Below, piece after piece: positions 37,086-46,117 of a DNA stretch of 46,814 bases. This DNA comes from a virus. The DNA is taken from the IMG/VR virus record IMGVR_UViG_3300020215_000068, positions 1 through 46,814 of that record. One strand, given 5' to 3'. Position 1 is the stretch's first letter; each line of letters begins with the position of its first letter. Both the position numbers and the translations under genes were made by a program. The notes beneath the pieces were generated by a model, which worked only from the letters and a program-made list of their open reading frames with translations, was not told where the DNA came from and searched no databases.

Positions 37086-38165
37086 GTGGGAGCGTTCACG
37101 GGTCAGCAAATGGGGCCAGCGGCGGTCGGGTTCGTCCCGGCCGCCGTTGCATTTCTGCTGACCGTCGCCTTCGTCCCTTGGTTCACGAACGCCGCGACCG
37201 CGCCGCGCTGGGCGCTGCTGAGCGTGGCGGTGCCGGCATTGCTTTACATTTCCGGCCGGAATGTGCGTCACGCTGAATATGCGTCGCTCCTCGGCCTCGC
37301 CTTCCTCGCCTACGCCGCTGCGTCGCTCGCCTGGGCGCCCGACCCCTATCAGGGCGCATGGCTGCTCTGGCAGTGGGCGTTGCTCGCCGGCTGCTTCGTG
37401 GTCGGGGCGCGGCTGCCGTCGCTGCGGCCGGTGGTGATCGCGGCCGGGATCGGGCTGGCGATCAGCGGTGCGCTCGCGATCGCGCAGGCCTTCGGCTGGC
37501 GCGGCATCCCGCAGAACAATGCCCCGGCCGGGCTGTTCGTGAACCGCAACTACCTCGCCGAGGCCGCGGTGCTCGCGCTGGTCGGCGCCGTCGGCTATCG
37601 GCTCTGGTGGCTCGCGGTGGCGCTGGTCCCGGCCGTGGTGCTGCCCACCGCGCGCGGCGCGGCCGTGGCGCTCGCTGGCGTGGGTGCCGCGTGGCTGTGG
37701 ACAAGGTCGCGCGCGACGGCGCTGTGGTTGATAGCCCTGGGGATGATCGGGGTTTCGCTCACGTTCTCAGCGCACAACGCCAGCATGGCGCAGCGCCTCG
37801 ACCTGTGGAAATCCACAGTTGCGGGCCTGACCTGGGCGGGTTCCGGCATCGGCTCGTTCTATGCGCGGTTCCCGTCTCATGCGCCGTCGTGGCCGCTGCT
37901 CGAGCACCGCCCCGTGCACGCGCACAGCGACCCGCTTGAGCTCGTCTACGAGTTCGGGATCGGCGCCGCGCCGATAGGTGCGTTGCTGGTGATCCTGATG
38001 TGGGGCCCTCTCACTCCTGCGCGGGCGATGCTGCTCGCATTCCTGATCGAGGGCGCCTTTGGCTTCCCGCTTCGCTGGCCCGTTACGGCGTTCCTTGCGG
38101 CCCTGGCTGCTGGGCACCTTTGCCGCGAGCGGGATGGTGGTTGCGGCCGCGCTGCTCACCGCTGA
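37086..38165 (+). CDS. O-antigen ligase/polymerase-like membrane protein (Wzy_C type)
   Basis: 359 residues from GTG 37086 (ATG 37110 possible), about ten membrane helices. The Wzy_C/WaaL pattern is clear: GLFVNRNYLAEAAVLAL, a conserved Arg in PTARGAAVALAG, then a large outer loop (SMAQRLDLWKSTVAGLTWAGSGIGSFYARFP) ending HAHSDPLELVYEFGIGAAPIG. Such proteins polymerise or ligate surface polysaccharide in the periplasm. It sits inside the head-tail operon without its own promoter. The TPR gene after it probably completes it. Likely seroconversion or receptor alteration; inferred. Confidence 0.8.
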   Translation: MGAFTGQQMGPAAVGFVPAAVAFLLTVAFVPWFTNAATAPRWALLSVAVPALLYISGRNVRHAEYASLLGLAFLAYAAASLAWAPDPYQGAWLLWQWALLAGCFVVGARLPSLRPVVIAAGIGLAISGALAIAQAFGWRGIPQNNAPAGLFVNRNYLAEAAVLALVGAVGYRLWWLAVALVPAVVLPTARGAAVALAGVGAAWLWTRSRATALWLIALGMIGVSLTFSAHNASMAQRLDLWKSTVAGLTWAGSGIGSFYARFPSHAPSWPLLEHRPVHAHSDPLELVYEFGIGAAPIGALLVILMWGPLTPARAMLLAFLIEGAFGFPLRWPVTAFLAALAAGHLCRERDGGCGRAAHR

Positions 38166-38508
38166 GATCCTTCACGCCGTCGCGTTCACTCAGACCCATC
38201 GCCCAGCCGCGATGCTGCTGCTGCAGCGCTCGGCCGGGGTTTTCCCGCTCGATTTCCGGCTGCGGCAGGCGCCGGCGGTGTTCTGCTCCGAGACGCGCTG
38301 GAAGGGCTCCGGGCCCGACTGCATTGCGGCGCTGCGCGCCGAACTGCGGGTCAACCCGTTCTCGGCCGACCTGCGGCGAAATCTGGCGGGCTTCCTGATC
38401 GAGGCGGGCGACATGGAAGGGGCCAAGCGCGAGCTCGGCGTTGTTTCCGCTCTGCAGCCTGGGCGCAACATCGTTCTTTCGGTCAACGTCAACCCGGGGA
38501 CACGCTGA
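38131..38508 (+). CDS. Membrane-anchored TPR-like protein
   Basis: 125 residues from ATG 38131; a TTG at 38059 would add 24. An N-terminal anchor (VVAAALLTAEILHAVAF), then repeated helices and one clear TPR unit: NPFSADLRRNLAGFLIEAGDMEGAKRELGVVSALQPG. Chromosomal Wzy_C proteins often carry TPRs at their C-terminus; here they seem to be a separate gene overlapping the polymerase by 35 bases. The ALL-SAG-FPLDFRLRQAPAVF region also resembles those fusions. Confidence 0.68.
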   Translation, partial: GMVVAAALLTAEILHAVAFTQTHRPAAMLLLQRSAGVFPLDFRLRQAPAVFCSETRWKGSGPDCIAALRAELRVNPFSADLRRNLAGFLIEAGDMEGAKRELGVVSALQPGRNIVLSVNVNPGTR

Positions 38509-38600
38509 TGTGGTGGTGGATCGCCACGGTCGGCTTCTCGATCTGCCTCGCCGTGCTGATCTGCTGGGGCGAGGAGATCGAGGCGGCTCTCGACCGATAG
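38508..38600 (+). CDS. 30-residue single-TM peptide
   Basis: MWWWIATVGFSICLAVLICWG then EEIEAALDR. The start overlaps the TPR gene stop (TGATG). One membrane helix with Trp-rich start. It closes the membrane block, 42 bases before the tail genes. May be a polymerase subunit, holin-like peptide or translation spacer. Confidence 0.58.
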   Translation: MWWWIATVGFSICLAVLICWGEEIEAALDR

Positions 38601-38601
38601 G

Positions 38602-38610
38602 GGTGCGTTG
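38602..38610 (+). promoter_or_regulatory. GGTGCGTTG late-block motif, tail genes
   Basis: GGTGCGTTG starts 41 bases before ATG 38643, in the 42-base gap after the membrane peptide. No standard Shine-Dalgarno sequence precedes that ATG. Confidence 0.6.
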
Positions 38611-38642
38611 CCACATGCGGGTCCGGGGCGGATCGTCCCAGC

Positions 38643-39251
38643 ATGGCCTATTCCAAGCTCAGCATCATCAACACCGCCCTCCTGCTGAAGGGCCAGAACA
38701 CCGTCAACGAAGAGGATGACGGCTCCCAGGAGTGGAACGTCTGCTCGGCCGCCTATGACCAAGGCGCCAAGCACCTCCTGCAGGAGCACGACTGGAAGTT
38801 TGCCACCGACATCATCCAGCTGACCCGGCTCGGTGACAGCCCGGACCACAATTATGAGGACGAATACCAGAAGCCGGCCGGCACGCTGCAGATCGTCTGG
38901 GTGAAGCTGACGGACGACGCGGACGACGTCGATTCCGGCTTCGAGAGTACCGACTGGAAGGTCGTCAACAACAAGATCCTGTTGACTGATGACGACAGCG
39001 AGGTGGTTGCCAAGGTCGTGCTCGAGCCCGACCCGAACGACTGGCCGCCGATGTTCGTCTCCGCGCTGCAGGAGTACGTGTTCGCCGGGATCGAGGGTGG
39101 CCTGAAAAAAGATACCAGAGCGCAGATGGCGCACCAGGCGAGCGCGCTGGAGTTCCTCACCCGGGCGAAAACGCGCACCGACCAGCAGGAGCCGAAGCGC
39201 GCTCTCTTCAAGACGAGGCACCGCACCGCCCGCCTTGTCCGGAGGGGATAG
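38643..39251 (+). CDS. Tail tubular protein A (T7 gp11-like)
   Basis: 202 residues: MAYSKLSIINTALLLKGQNTVNEEDDGSQEWNVCSAAYDQGAKHLLQEHDWKFA is the N-terminal signature of the podovirus adaptor (gp11, NTALLLLG-then-HDWKFA) that binds the portal ring. The C-terminal part is helical with a basic end. Stop and next start share bases, as usual for gp11/gp12. Confidence 0.88.
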   Translation: MAYSKLSIINTALLLKGQNTVNEEDDGSQEWNVCSAAYDQGAKHLLQEHDWKFATDIIQLTRLGDSPDHNYEDEYQKPAGTLQIVWVKLTDDADDVDSGFESTDWKVVNNKILLTDDDSEVVAKVVLEPDPNDWPPMFVSALQEYVFAGIEGGLKKDTRAQMAHQASALEFLTRAKTRTDQQEPKRALFKTRHRTARLVRRG

Positions 39252-41926
39252 TGTCCCAGCGGCAGCGCCAGCTTTTCCGGCAGCGAGACTTCTCCGGCGG
39301 CGAGATCGTCCCCTACGCCAAGCGCCGGGACGACCTCGAGATGGTGCGCGCCGGCTGCCGTCAGCTCAAGAACCGGCGCATCCTACAGACGGGCGGCACC
39401 GAGCAACGACCTGGCCGGTCGGCGCTGTTCTGCGATGGCGCGCGTGTCGACGACGTGCGGATGTCCGCCACCGTCACCTATCGCCTCTGCTTCGCGGCCG
39501 GTGTCCTGCGCATCCGCAACTCGTCCGGTGTGGTGGTTGCGACCCTGGGCGGCATGCCGTGGACGACGGCGGCGCTCGATAAGATCCGCTGGGCCCGCTA
39601 CAACAACGACATCTTCATCTGCTTCACGGCGATGAAGCCGATCGTCGCGACGTGGGACGGCTCGTCCACATGGACGTTTGCCGAATTCGCGTTCCGCAAC
39701 GGCCCTGATGGCGTTCCGCGCATGCCGTTCTATCGCTTCGCCGCGAGCGGCGTGACGCTGACGATTTCCGGCTCTCCTTCGGCGTCAGGCATGACCGGGT
39801 CGCTCACGGTTACGGCCTCGTCGAGCGTGTTCGTTTCATCGCATGTCGGCGTCGTGTTCCGCTTCCATGAGCGGCTATTCCGGGTCACCGGCTACACGTC
39901 CGGGACGCAGGTCACGGTTACGGCGCTCGAAGCGCTGTCGCCGACCTGCACCGTCGGTGTGACGTCGGGCGCCGACTATTCGGTGGGCGATGTGGTCGAG
40001 GGCGCCGACACTGGCGCGCAGGGTTATATCGCGGCGATCAGCACGAACAACCTGTCCGTGATCCTGACCTATCGCATGACAGGCTTCTCCGGCGCCGCCG
40101 CGGAACTGATCGTCGGCCCGCGTGGCAAGCAGGCGACCTCGGGCGCGTCGACCTTCCCGGCAAGTAACTCGCCGAGCCCGGTGTGGGACGAACAGATCAT
40201 CTCGGATTATCGCGGCTGGCCGCAGTCGGTGTCGGTCGATCAGAACCGCCTGATCTTCTCCGACCTTGTGAGCGTGCCGGGCGCGGTGCTCTGGTCGGCG
40301 ATCGGTGACCCCTACGACTTCAAGGTGACCGCCGATGCGGACGGCGCGATCGCCGAGATCGTGCCCGGCAACCCACGCGTCTATGACGTCGTGGGCGCTC
40401 TGTCCGACGAATTCGTGTTCACCGATCAGGGTATCCGCAATGTTCCGATCTCGGTGTCGAACCCGCTCACGCCCGGCTCGGTCGCATTCAACCTGATCAC
40501 CGACGAGCCTGCGTCGCAGGTCCGCCCGATCCCGACGAACGAGGGCGTGTTCTTCGTCAACGACGCGCAGAACCGCGTGAAGGTGGTCGTCGGCACCGGT
40601 CAGAGCGCGCGTCCCTACGTGGTCCGCGACGTCTCCGAGATGCACGGACATCTGTTCTCGGGCGTGAAGAAACTCGCGGTCACGTCGGGCGCGGGCGAGG
40701 TCGTCGACCGCTACATCTACGCGCTCAACGACGACGGCACGATGGCCGTGGGCAAGCTCAACGCCGCGAAGGACTGGATCGGCTGGACGCCATGGGAGAG
40801 CGGCGGGTCCGGCACCTTCTCCTGGGTATCCTCGCTCGGCGGCGATGTTCTCACGACCTCGCTCTACGGCTCGCGCTATCTCACCGAGGTGATCGACGCG
40901 GACGCCTACCTTGACGCGCAGGTCACGCTCAACAGCATCCCGACGGCGCTCGGCACCGGCACCGACAGCGACATTCAATTCGCTCATTGGGCTGGCTCGC
41001 GCATCGGCGACATGACGGCGTCCGGGGGCCTTGCCGCCGGCTTCGACAATACGACGAGCCAGGCCGCGAGCGCGTGTGCCGGCAAGTCGTCGGCCACGAC
41101 TGCCTATATCGGGAAGACGCTGACCACGGCGTTGCCGATCAAGAAGGTCGTGGTGCACGGCTCAAGCGATGCCGGCTACGTGTCGGGCGCGAACCCCTCC
41201 GTGACGATCACGCTCTACGGCAAGAACGGCTCGGCGCCGGCGAACGGCACAGACGGGACGTCGCTCGGCTCCACGACGTTCACCGACACGGCGAATGAAT
41301 CCTCCGGCCGAACGATCAACTCCAGCGACACCGCGACCGCCTACACGCATGTCTGGGTGTACGTGACGCAGGCTGGCGCTGCCGCGACGATGTCGGTCGC
41401 CGAGGTGGTTTTTCACACGCCCGGCCTGACGCGCGCGGCGAGCGGCGGCGGCACGGGCTCGCTCTGGTTCCTGGAGAGTCAGACGATCGACATGATGGAC
41501 GGGCTCTCGTATCTCGGCGACCGCGCCGTAGAAGCGGACGGCGACGTCACGGCCGAGGAGGGCGACGACCTCACGGTCGCCACGCTGGTCACCGGCTTCA
41601 AGTGGGAAGAGGTCATCGAGCCCTTCGTCCCGCATGTCGGCGAGGGGCAGTCGGTCAACCAGACCATGCAGCGCCGCAATCTCGGCAACGCAGCCATCGC
41701 GGTGCAAAACTCGGTCGGCTTCCTGGTGCGCAAGACCGACGGAACGTTGCTGCGCCGGATCGATCCCTACCGCGTTGGCGACAACCAGGACGAGGAACCG
41801 ACCGTGCGCGAAGAGGTGTGGGTCGTGCCCGTCAACGGCTCCGACTTCGATCCGCGTTTCGAGGTCGCGCGCGACGTGCCTGGCCCGAACCGCATCCTTG
41901 AAATCTCCTTCGACCCCGAGGTCTGA
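39251..41926 (+). CDS. Tail tubular protein B (T7 gp12-like) with inserted domain
   Basis: 891 residues from GTG 39251; T7 gp12 is about 794. Typical start SQRQRQLFRQRDFSGGEIVPYAKRRDDLEMVRAGCRQLKNRRILQTGGTEQRPG and middle WDEQIISDYRGWPQSVSVDQNRLIFSDLVSVPGAVLWSAIGDPYDF form the beta-propeller nozzle. Residues about 585-725 (IGDMTASGGLAAGFDN to SVAEVVFH) are an added discoidin-like domain, the same type as the 4497-5000 gene, and account for the extra length. The nozzle serves as tail tip and DNA channel. Confidence 0.88.
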   Translation: MSQRQRQLFRQRDFSGGEIVPYAKRRDDLEMVRAGCRQLKNRRILQTGGTEQRPGRSALFCDGARVDDVRMSATVTYRLCFAAGVLRIRNSSGVVVATLGGMPWTTAALDKIRWARYNNDIFICFTAMKPIVATWDGSSTWTFAEFAFRNGPDGVPRMPFYRFAASGVTLTISGSPSASGMTGSLTVTASSSVFVSSHVGVVFRFHERLFRVTGYTSGTQVTVTALEALSPTCTVGVTSGADYSVGDVVEGADTGAQGYIAAISTNNLSVILTYRMTGFSGAAAELIVGPRGKQATSGASTFPASNSPSPVWDEQIISDYRGWPQSVSVDQNRLIFSDLVSVPGAVLWSAIGDPYDFKVTADADGAIAEIVPGNPRVYDVVGALSDEFVFTDQGIRNVPISVSNPLTPGSVAFNLITDEPASQVRPIPTNEGVFFVNDAQNRVKVVVGTGQSARPYVVRDVSEMHGHLFSGVKKLAVTSGAGEVVDRYIYALNDDGTMAVGKLNAAKDWIGWTPWESGGSGTFSWVSSLGGDVLTTSLYGSRYLTEVIDADAYLDAQVTLNSIPTALGTGTDSDIQFAHWAGSRIGDMTASGGLAAGFDNTTSQAASACAGKSSATTAYIGKTLTTALPIKKVVVHGSSDAGYVSGANPSVTITLYGKNGSAPANGTDGTSLGSTTFTDTANESSGRTINSSDTATAYTHVWVYVTQAGAAATMSVAEVVFHTPGLTRAASGGGTGSLWFLESQTIDMMDGLSYLGDRAVEADGDVTAEEGDDLTVATLVTGFKWEEVIEPFVPHVGEGQSVNQTMQRRNLGNAAIAVQNSVGFLVRKTDGTLLRRIDPYRVGDNQDEEPTVREEVWVVPVNGSDFDPRFEVARDVPGPNRILEISFDPEV

Positions 41927-41928
41927 CA

Positions 41929-42392
41929 TGGGCGCCGTTGCTGCACCGATTGCCATAGGAGCCTCGATCGCCTCGGTCGGATTCTCGGCTCAGGCCGAGC
42001 GCGAGAAGGCGCGAGGCGACGCCGCGGCCGCGCAGTTTGAGGCCGACCGCGCCAAGCGGGCCGCCGCCTACGGCCGCATCCGCGCAGATCAGACCGACGC
42101 GCAGCTGCGCGAGGAGCTTTCCACCACGCTCGCCAATATCGAGGCGGTGCGCGCCGCGCAGAACGTCAGCCCGGACAGCCCGACCGCGCTCGCGCTCGCC
42201 GGCGAGGAAACGCGCGTCGCCGATCGCGAGCGGCGCAACCGCGTCTTCTCGATCCAGGCGCAGGCGGATGAGGATGATCGCACGGCGCTCTACAAGCAGC
42301 GGGTCGCATCCGATGCGCTGCGCTCCGGCAACACACGCGCGCTGGCGAAACTTGTCGGCGGGGCCGGCACGCTCGCGAGCAATTACCGATAG
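41929..42392 (+). CDS. Internal virion protein B-like (gp14 type)
   Basis: 154 residues. A hydrophobic N-terminus (VAAPIAIGASIASVGFSA) followed by a long Ala/Arg/Glu helix (QAEREKARGDAAAAQFEADRAKRAAAYGRIRADQTDAQLREELSTTLANIEAVRAAQNVSPDSPTALALAGEE) is the layout of T7 gp14-like ejected proteins that insert in the outer membrane. GAGG upstream of ATG. First of the four ejection genes. Confidence 0.78.
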
Positions 42393-42401
42393 GAGCGGCT
42401 G

Positions 42402-44633
42402 ATGGCATCGACTCCGCGCGGCCCTCGTCGGCTGACCCTCGTCGAGGCGCCTAAATCCTCGCTCACCGGCGCGGACATTGCCTCGCCCTACAAGCGCCTC
42501 GCCGGCGACCTGTCGGCGATCGGCGAGACGCTCGACGACATCTCGGTGCCGTTCGCGGAGAGTGCCGGCTATTCGGCCGTGACGCACGACGAGCAGGGCA
42601 ACGTCCAGGTCCAGAAGCTGCCGCTGATGGGTAAGGCCGCGCCGGCATATGGCCGCGCGGTGAAGATCGCGGCGCTGGCCGACGGCGAGGGCACGGCGCG
42701 CCGCGACATCCTCGACATGCGGACCAAGTTCCACAACGACCCGGACGGCTTCCTGAAAGCCGCGACGTCGTACCGCGAAGAGAAGATCAGGCAGTACGGC
42801 AGCGCCGCCGGGCAGGAGGTTGCGATCGCGCTCGGCCGCGCCATCGATTCCTCGACCACGGACGTCTACCGCACGCTGCAGAACGAGAAGGAGCGGCTCG
42901 ATCTCCAGCGGGCCACGACCTCGATCCAGACGCGCATTGAGCAGGCCGAAGCGGAGGCCGAGGCGCTCGCGCGCAATGGTGACACGTCGTCCCCGAAATT
43001 CAGGGAGACGATGGAGACGATCGGCACGCTGCGCCGCGAGCTGACCGCAAACCCGCGCCTCGCCTATCCGAAGGAGAAGGCGGACGCGGACGACGCGCGC
43101 AGCATGAGCCGCGTGAAACTGGCCGCGGTGTCGCACAGCATCGTCGGCGAGGGCGGCGTTTTCGAGAAGAAGGGCTATGAGGAGGCGCTGAAGGCCGCCG
43201 AAGCGATCAAGACCGATACGAGCCTGAAGCTGGGCGCGGATGAACGCTATGCCGCATTCAACAAGGTGGTCGGCGAGATCAACCTGAAGCGCTCCGGGCA
43301 GAACCTCCTCGTCAATCGCCAGGAGAACGAGATCGCGGCCGTCGAGGCGCTGTCTGCGGCGGGCGAGAAGGTACCCGAGGCACAGCTCGCGGCGGTCCGC
43401 ACCAGCGTGGCGGGCCTCAGCAATCCGGACCTGACGGCCCGCATGCAGCGCGCCGAGGCTGTGGTGCGCTTCACCGACACGGCGCGCACGATGCGGCCCG
43501 GCGACCTGGAGCGCTCGATCGACGCGCTCGATCAGACCATGGCGGGCCGCCCGCCCACCGAGATCCTCGCCGTCAAGGCGGCGGGCACGAAACTGCTCGG
43601 CGCGATGCGCAAGGGCATCGAGAGCGACCCGCTGACCTGGGCGGTGCGCGCGGGCGTGACGGACATCCCGCCGATCGACGTCAACAATCCCGCCTCGATG
43701 CGCGACCGCGTGGCGCGCGCCGAGACCGTGGCGCAGCACTACGGGATCAAGCCGACCTATCTCACCCCGCAGGAGACGGCCGCGCTCGAGGCTGCCACCG
43801 CCCAGGGCGGCGCGCCGATGCTGGCGGCCGCGCGGGCGATCTCGGAAGGCTTCGGCGACCGGGCGCCGCGGGTGTTCGCCGAGGTGTCGAAGCAGGCGCC
43901 GGTGCTCGCGCACATGGGCGCGCTCTACTCGCACGGCGGCTCGGTCAACTTCCTCTCGGACGTGGCCGAGGCCGTGAAGCTGCGCCAGGACGCGAATTTC
44001 AAGCTGCCGCGCTGGCTGGATGTCCCGCCGGAGAAGATCCGCGCGTCTCAGGGCGCGCGCCGCAGCGAGGTGTACGGCGGGGCGTTCGTGCTCGGCCCCG
44101 ACTCCATGCGCGCGGCCGAGGGCTCGGCGCAGCAGGCGTTCTTCGCGCGCGCCTATCGCCGCAATCTGTCGCCGATCCTGGAGGAATCTTCGGATGCGCG
44201 GGCGGCCTATGACCGGGCCCTGCAGGAGGCGGCCGGCGCGCGCTTCAACGCGGACGGCGTGCAGTACGGCGGCATCGGCACGGTAGGCGGCTGGGGATCG
44301 TTCACGGGCCGCACGTCCGCGAAGGTGCTGGTGCCCGCGAACGTGCGCGCGGACAGTTTCGATAAGGTGATCAGCGCTGTCTCGGACGCCGACCTCGCCG
44401 CGCTGCCGACACCCCCAAAGACGGCTGACGGGCGGGCCTACACGGCGCGCGACCTGCAGGCCGCCACGCCGGTGGCTGACCGAAACGGCTATCGCTTTGC
44501 GCTCGGCGACCCGCAGTCGGCCGACCCGAAGTGGATCCGCGGCGCCGACGGCAACCCGTTCGTGCTGGACTTCGCGCGCCTCGAGCCGGAGCTGCGCAAG
44601 CGCGTGCCGGGCGCCTTCATGGGTGGCCGCTGA
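42402..44633 (+). CDS. Internal virion protein C-like (large ejection protein)
   Basis: 743 residues from ATG 42402 with GGAG upstream. Mostly helical and charged: N-terminal LVEAPKSSLTGADIASPYKRLAGDLSAIGETLDDIS, coiled-coil regions (QAEAEAEALARNG, AEAIKTD), and C-terminal WIRGADGNPFVLDFARLEPEL. Size and order correspond to gp15-like proteins of the T7 core stack. No transglycosylase motif seen. TGATG coupling to the next gene. Confidence 0.75.
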   Translation: MASTPRGPRRLTLVEAPKSSLTGADIASPYKRLAGDLSAIGETLDDISVPFAESAGYSAVTHDEQGNVQVQKLPLMGKAAPAYGRAVKIAALADGEGTARRDILDMRTKFHNDPDGFLKAATSYREEKIRQYGSAAGQEVAIALGRAIDSSTTDVYRTLQNEKERLDLQRATTSIQTRIEQAEAEAEALARNGDTSSPKFRETMETIGTLRRELTANPRLAYPKEKADADDARSMSRVKLAAVSHSIVGEGGVFEKKGYEEALKAAEAIKTDTSLKLGADERYAAFNKVVGEINLKRSGQNLLVNRQENEIAAVEALSAAGEKVPEAQLAAVRTSVAGLSNPDLTARMQRAEAVVRFTDTARTMRPGDLERSIDALDQTMAGRPPTEILAVKAAGTKLLGAMRKGIESDPLTWAVRAGVTDIPPIDVNNPASMRDRVARAETVAQHYGIKPTYLTPQETAALEAATAQGGAPMLAAARAISEGFGDRAPRVFAEVSKQAPVLAHMGALYSHGGSVNFLSDVAEAVKLRQDANFKLPRWLDVPPEKIRASQGARRSEVYGGAFVLGPDSMRAAEGSAQQAFFARAYRRNLSPILEESSDARAAYDRALQEAAGARFNADGVQYGGIGTVGGWGSFTGRTSAKVLVPANVRADSFDKVISAVSDADLAALPTPPKTADGRAYTARDLQAATPVADRNGYRFALGDPQSADPKWIRGADGNPFVLDFARLEPELRKRVPGAFMGGR

Positions 44634-46117
44634 TGGCGCTGTTTCCCTTCCTTGAGACATCGCGCGACCTCGCCCCGACCTTCGCTGAGCCCGGGGAAGG
44701 GCGATCGTTCACGGCCGCCCTGATCGACGGCTTCCGCAGCGACGATCCGATCAAGACGCCGGTCGGGACCATGTTCGGCTTCGACCCCGGCGACAGCCCC
44801 GCGGACGACAGCCCGTGGCTCAAGGCGGCGCGCGCGGCCTACCGGGCGCAGGTCGTGGTGGACAACACCTATGCGCGCCAGGAGGCGCTCGAAGAGGCGG
44901 CGGACCGCCGGATCAAGGCGATCGAGCAGGCGACCGGCGAGCGGCTGCGCAACTTTGCCCGGGTGCCGCCGACCACCTCGACCATGGCCGGGTTTGTCCC
45001 GGACGAGCCGACCGGCGAGAGCCCGCGCCAGGAATTCGACCGGCGGCTGATCGAGCTGCAGCAGAAGCACCCCGAGCTTGCCGACGTGATCCGGGCGAAC
45101 GTGCCGATCGAGGAGGACGCCCGGGAGATCGCGCGCGAGGCTGAAGGCGCGCTGAAGGCGGCACTGGCCGACCCGAACCTCTCGGCTGGAGGGGCGCTTT
45201 TCGGGAGCCTGGCGGGCGGCGTCGCGGGGTCGTTCCGCGACCCGCTTCAGGTCTCGACCCTGTTCGCGGGCGGCGGCGCGGGCACGGCCGGCACTGCGGC
45301 GGCGCGCATCGCCCAGGTCGCGGTCCGGGAGGCGCTCTACAATGCTGGCGCCGTGGCTCTGAGCCAGCCAGCGGTCCAGGCATGGCGCGAGGAGGCGGGC
45401 ATCCGCTCCGGCATCGTGCCGGCGCTGGAGAACATCGGCATGGCCGCCCTGTTCGGCGCCATCATCGGCGGGCCGATCCAGGGGCTAAGGGAAATCAAGG
45501 GAGCAGAGCGGGCTGCCATTGAACGGGTGTTTGCCGGGGCTGGGAGCCCCGAGGATGCGGTCACGGCTGCCCGGGTCATGGACATACCCCCCGAGACGGT
45601 GAGCGCGCTACGGGTCGCGGCTGAGTCCGTGGATGCGGACGCAGCGGCGATCGGGAAGGCGCCGAAGGACGTGCCGCCCGATTTGCACGACGACCTCGTG
45701 GCCGCCGCCGTGCGGCACGCGGAAGATCCTGTAGCCAACCCGCCGCCCGCCGCGCTGGTCGCCGAGGCCATGCAGGACCCTGCGATCGCGACCCGAGTCG
45801 CCGAGGCGCAGCCGCGCAGCCTTGCCGAGGCGCGTGCGGTCGCGACCGATGCCATGGAAGAGATCGGCACCCGCAACGTGGTGGACCGGGCGCGCGCCGA
45901 GATCGACGAGCCGATCGCCTACCGCGGCGCCGACGGCGAGCCGGTGCCGCCGCCGAAGCCGGACGCCGAGCCGGAGAAGCGGCCCCGCGGCGACCCGTTC
46001 GACAAGGTGCCGTTTGTGCGTGAGGACGGTACGCCTGCGCTGCTGAGCCGCGGCGACGTCGCGCGCGTGGGCCAGCGGCAGACCGAATTGGCAGATCTCG
46101 TGAGGGCCTGCAAATGA
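44633..46117 (+). CDS. Internal virion protein with Gly/Ala membrane segment
   Basis: 494 residues from ATG 44633. N-terminal region with DPIKTPVGTMFGFDPGD, then helices; residues about 185-235 (GGALFGSLAGGVAGSFRDPLQVSTLFAGGGAGTAGTAAARIAQVAV) and 267-285 (NIGMAALFGAIIGGPIQGL) are Gly/Ala-rich and likely to enter a membrane. Acidic, Pro-rich C-terminus. It overlaps the 830-residue gene by ATGA, suggesting fixed ratios of the two ejection proteins. Confidence 0.75.
   Translation: MALFPFLETSRDLAPTFAEPGEGRSFTAALIDGFRSDDPIKTPVGTMFGFDPGDSPADDSPWLKAARAAYRAQVVVDNTYARQEALEEAADRRIKAIEQATGERLRNFARVPPTTSTMAGFVPDEPTGESPRQEFDRRLIELQQKHPELADVIRANVPIEEDAREIAREAEGALKAALADPNLSAGGALFGSLAGGVAGSFRDPLQVSTLFAGGGAGTAGTAAARIAQVAVREALYNAGAVALSQPAVQAWREEAGIRSGIVPALENIGMAALFGAIIGGPIQGLREIKGAERAAIERVFAGAGSPEDAVTAARVMDIPPETVSALRVAAESVDADAAAIGKAPKDVPPDLHDDLVAAAVRHAEDPVANPPPAALVAEAMQDPAIATRVAEAQPRSLAEARAVATDAMEEIGTRNVVDRARAEIDEPIAYRGADGEPVPPPKPDAEPEKRPRGDPFDKVPFVREDGTPALLSRGDVARVGQRQTELADLVRACK
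45896..45928. repeat. Source of the inverted tag at bases 1-33
   Basis: Reverse complement is identical to bases 1-33. It lies inside the 494-residue virion gene and has no sign of being a natural repeat elsewhere in the genome. Confidence 0.85.

Noticed and set aside
41832-44660. 942-codon open frame on the minus strand
   Set aside because: Covers two well-supported virion genes in antisense; the product is Arg/His/Leu-rich filler typical of mirror frames at high GC.
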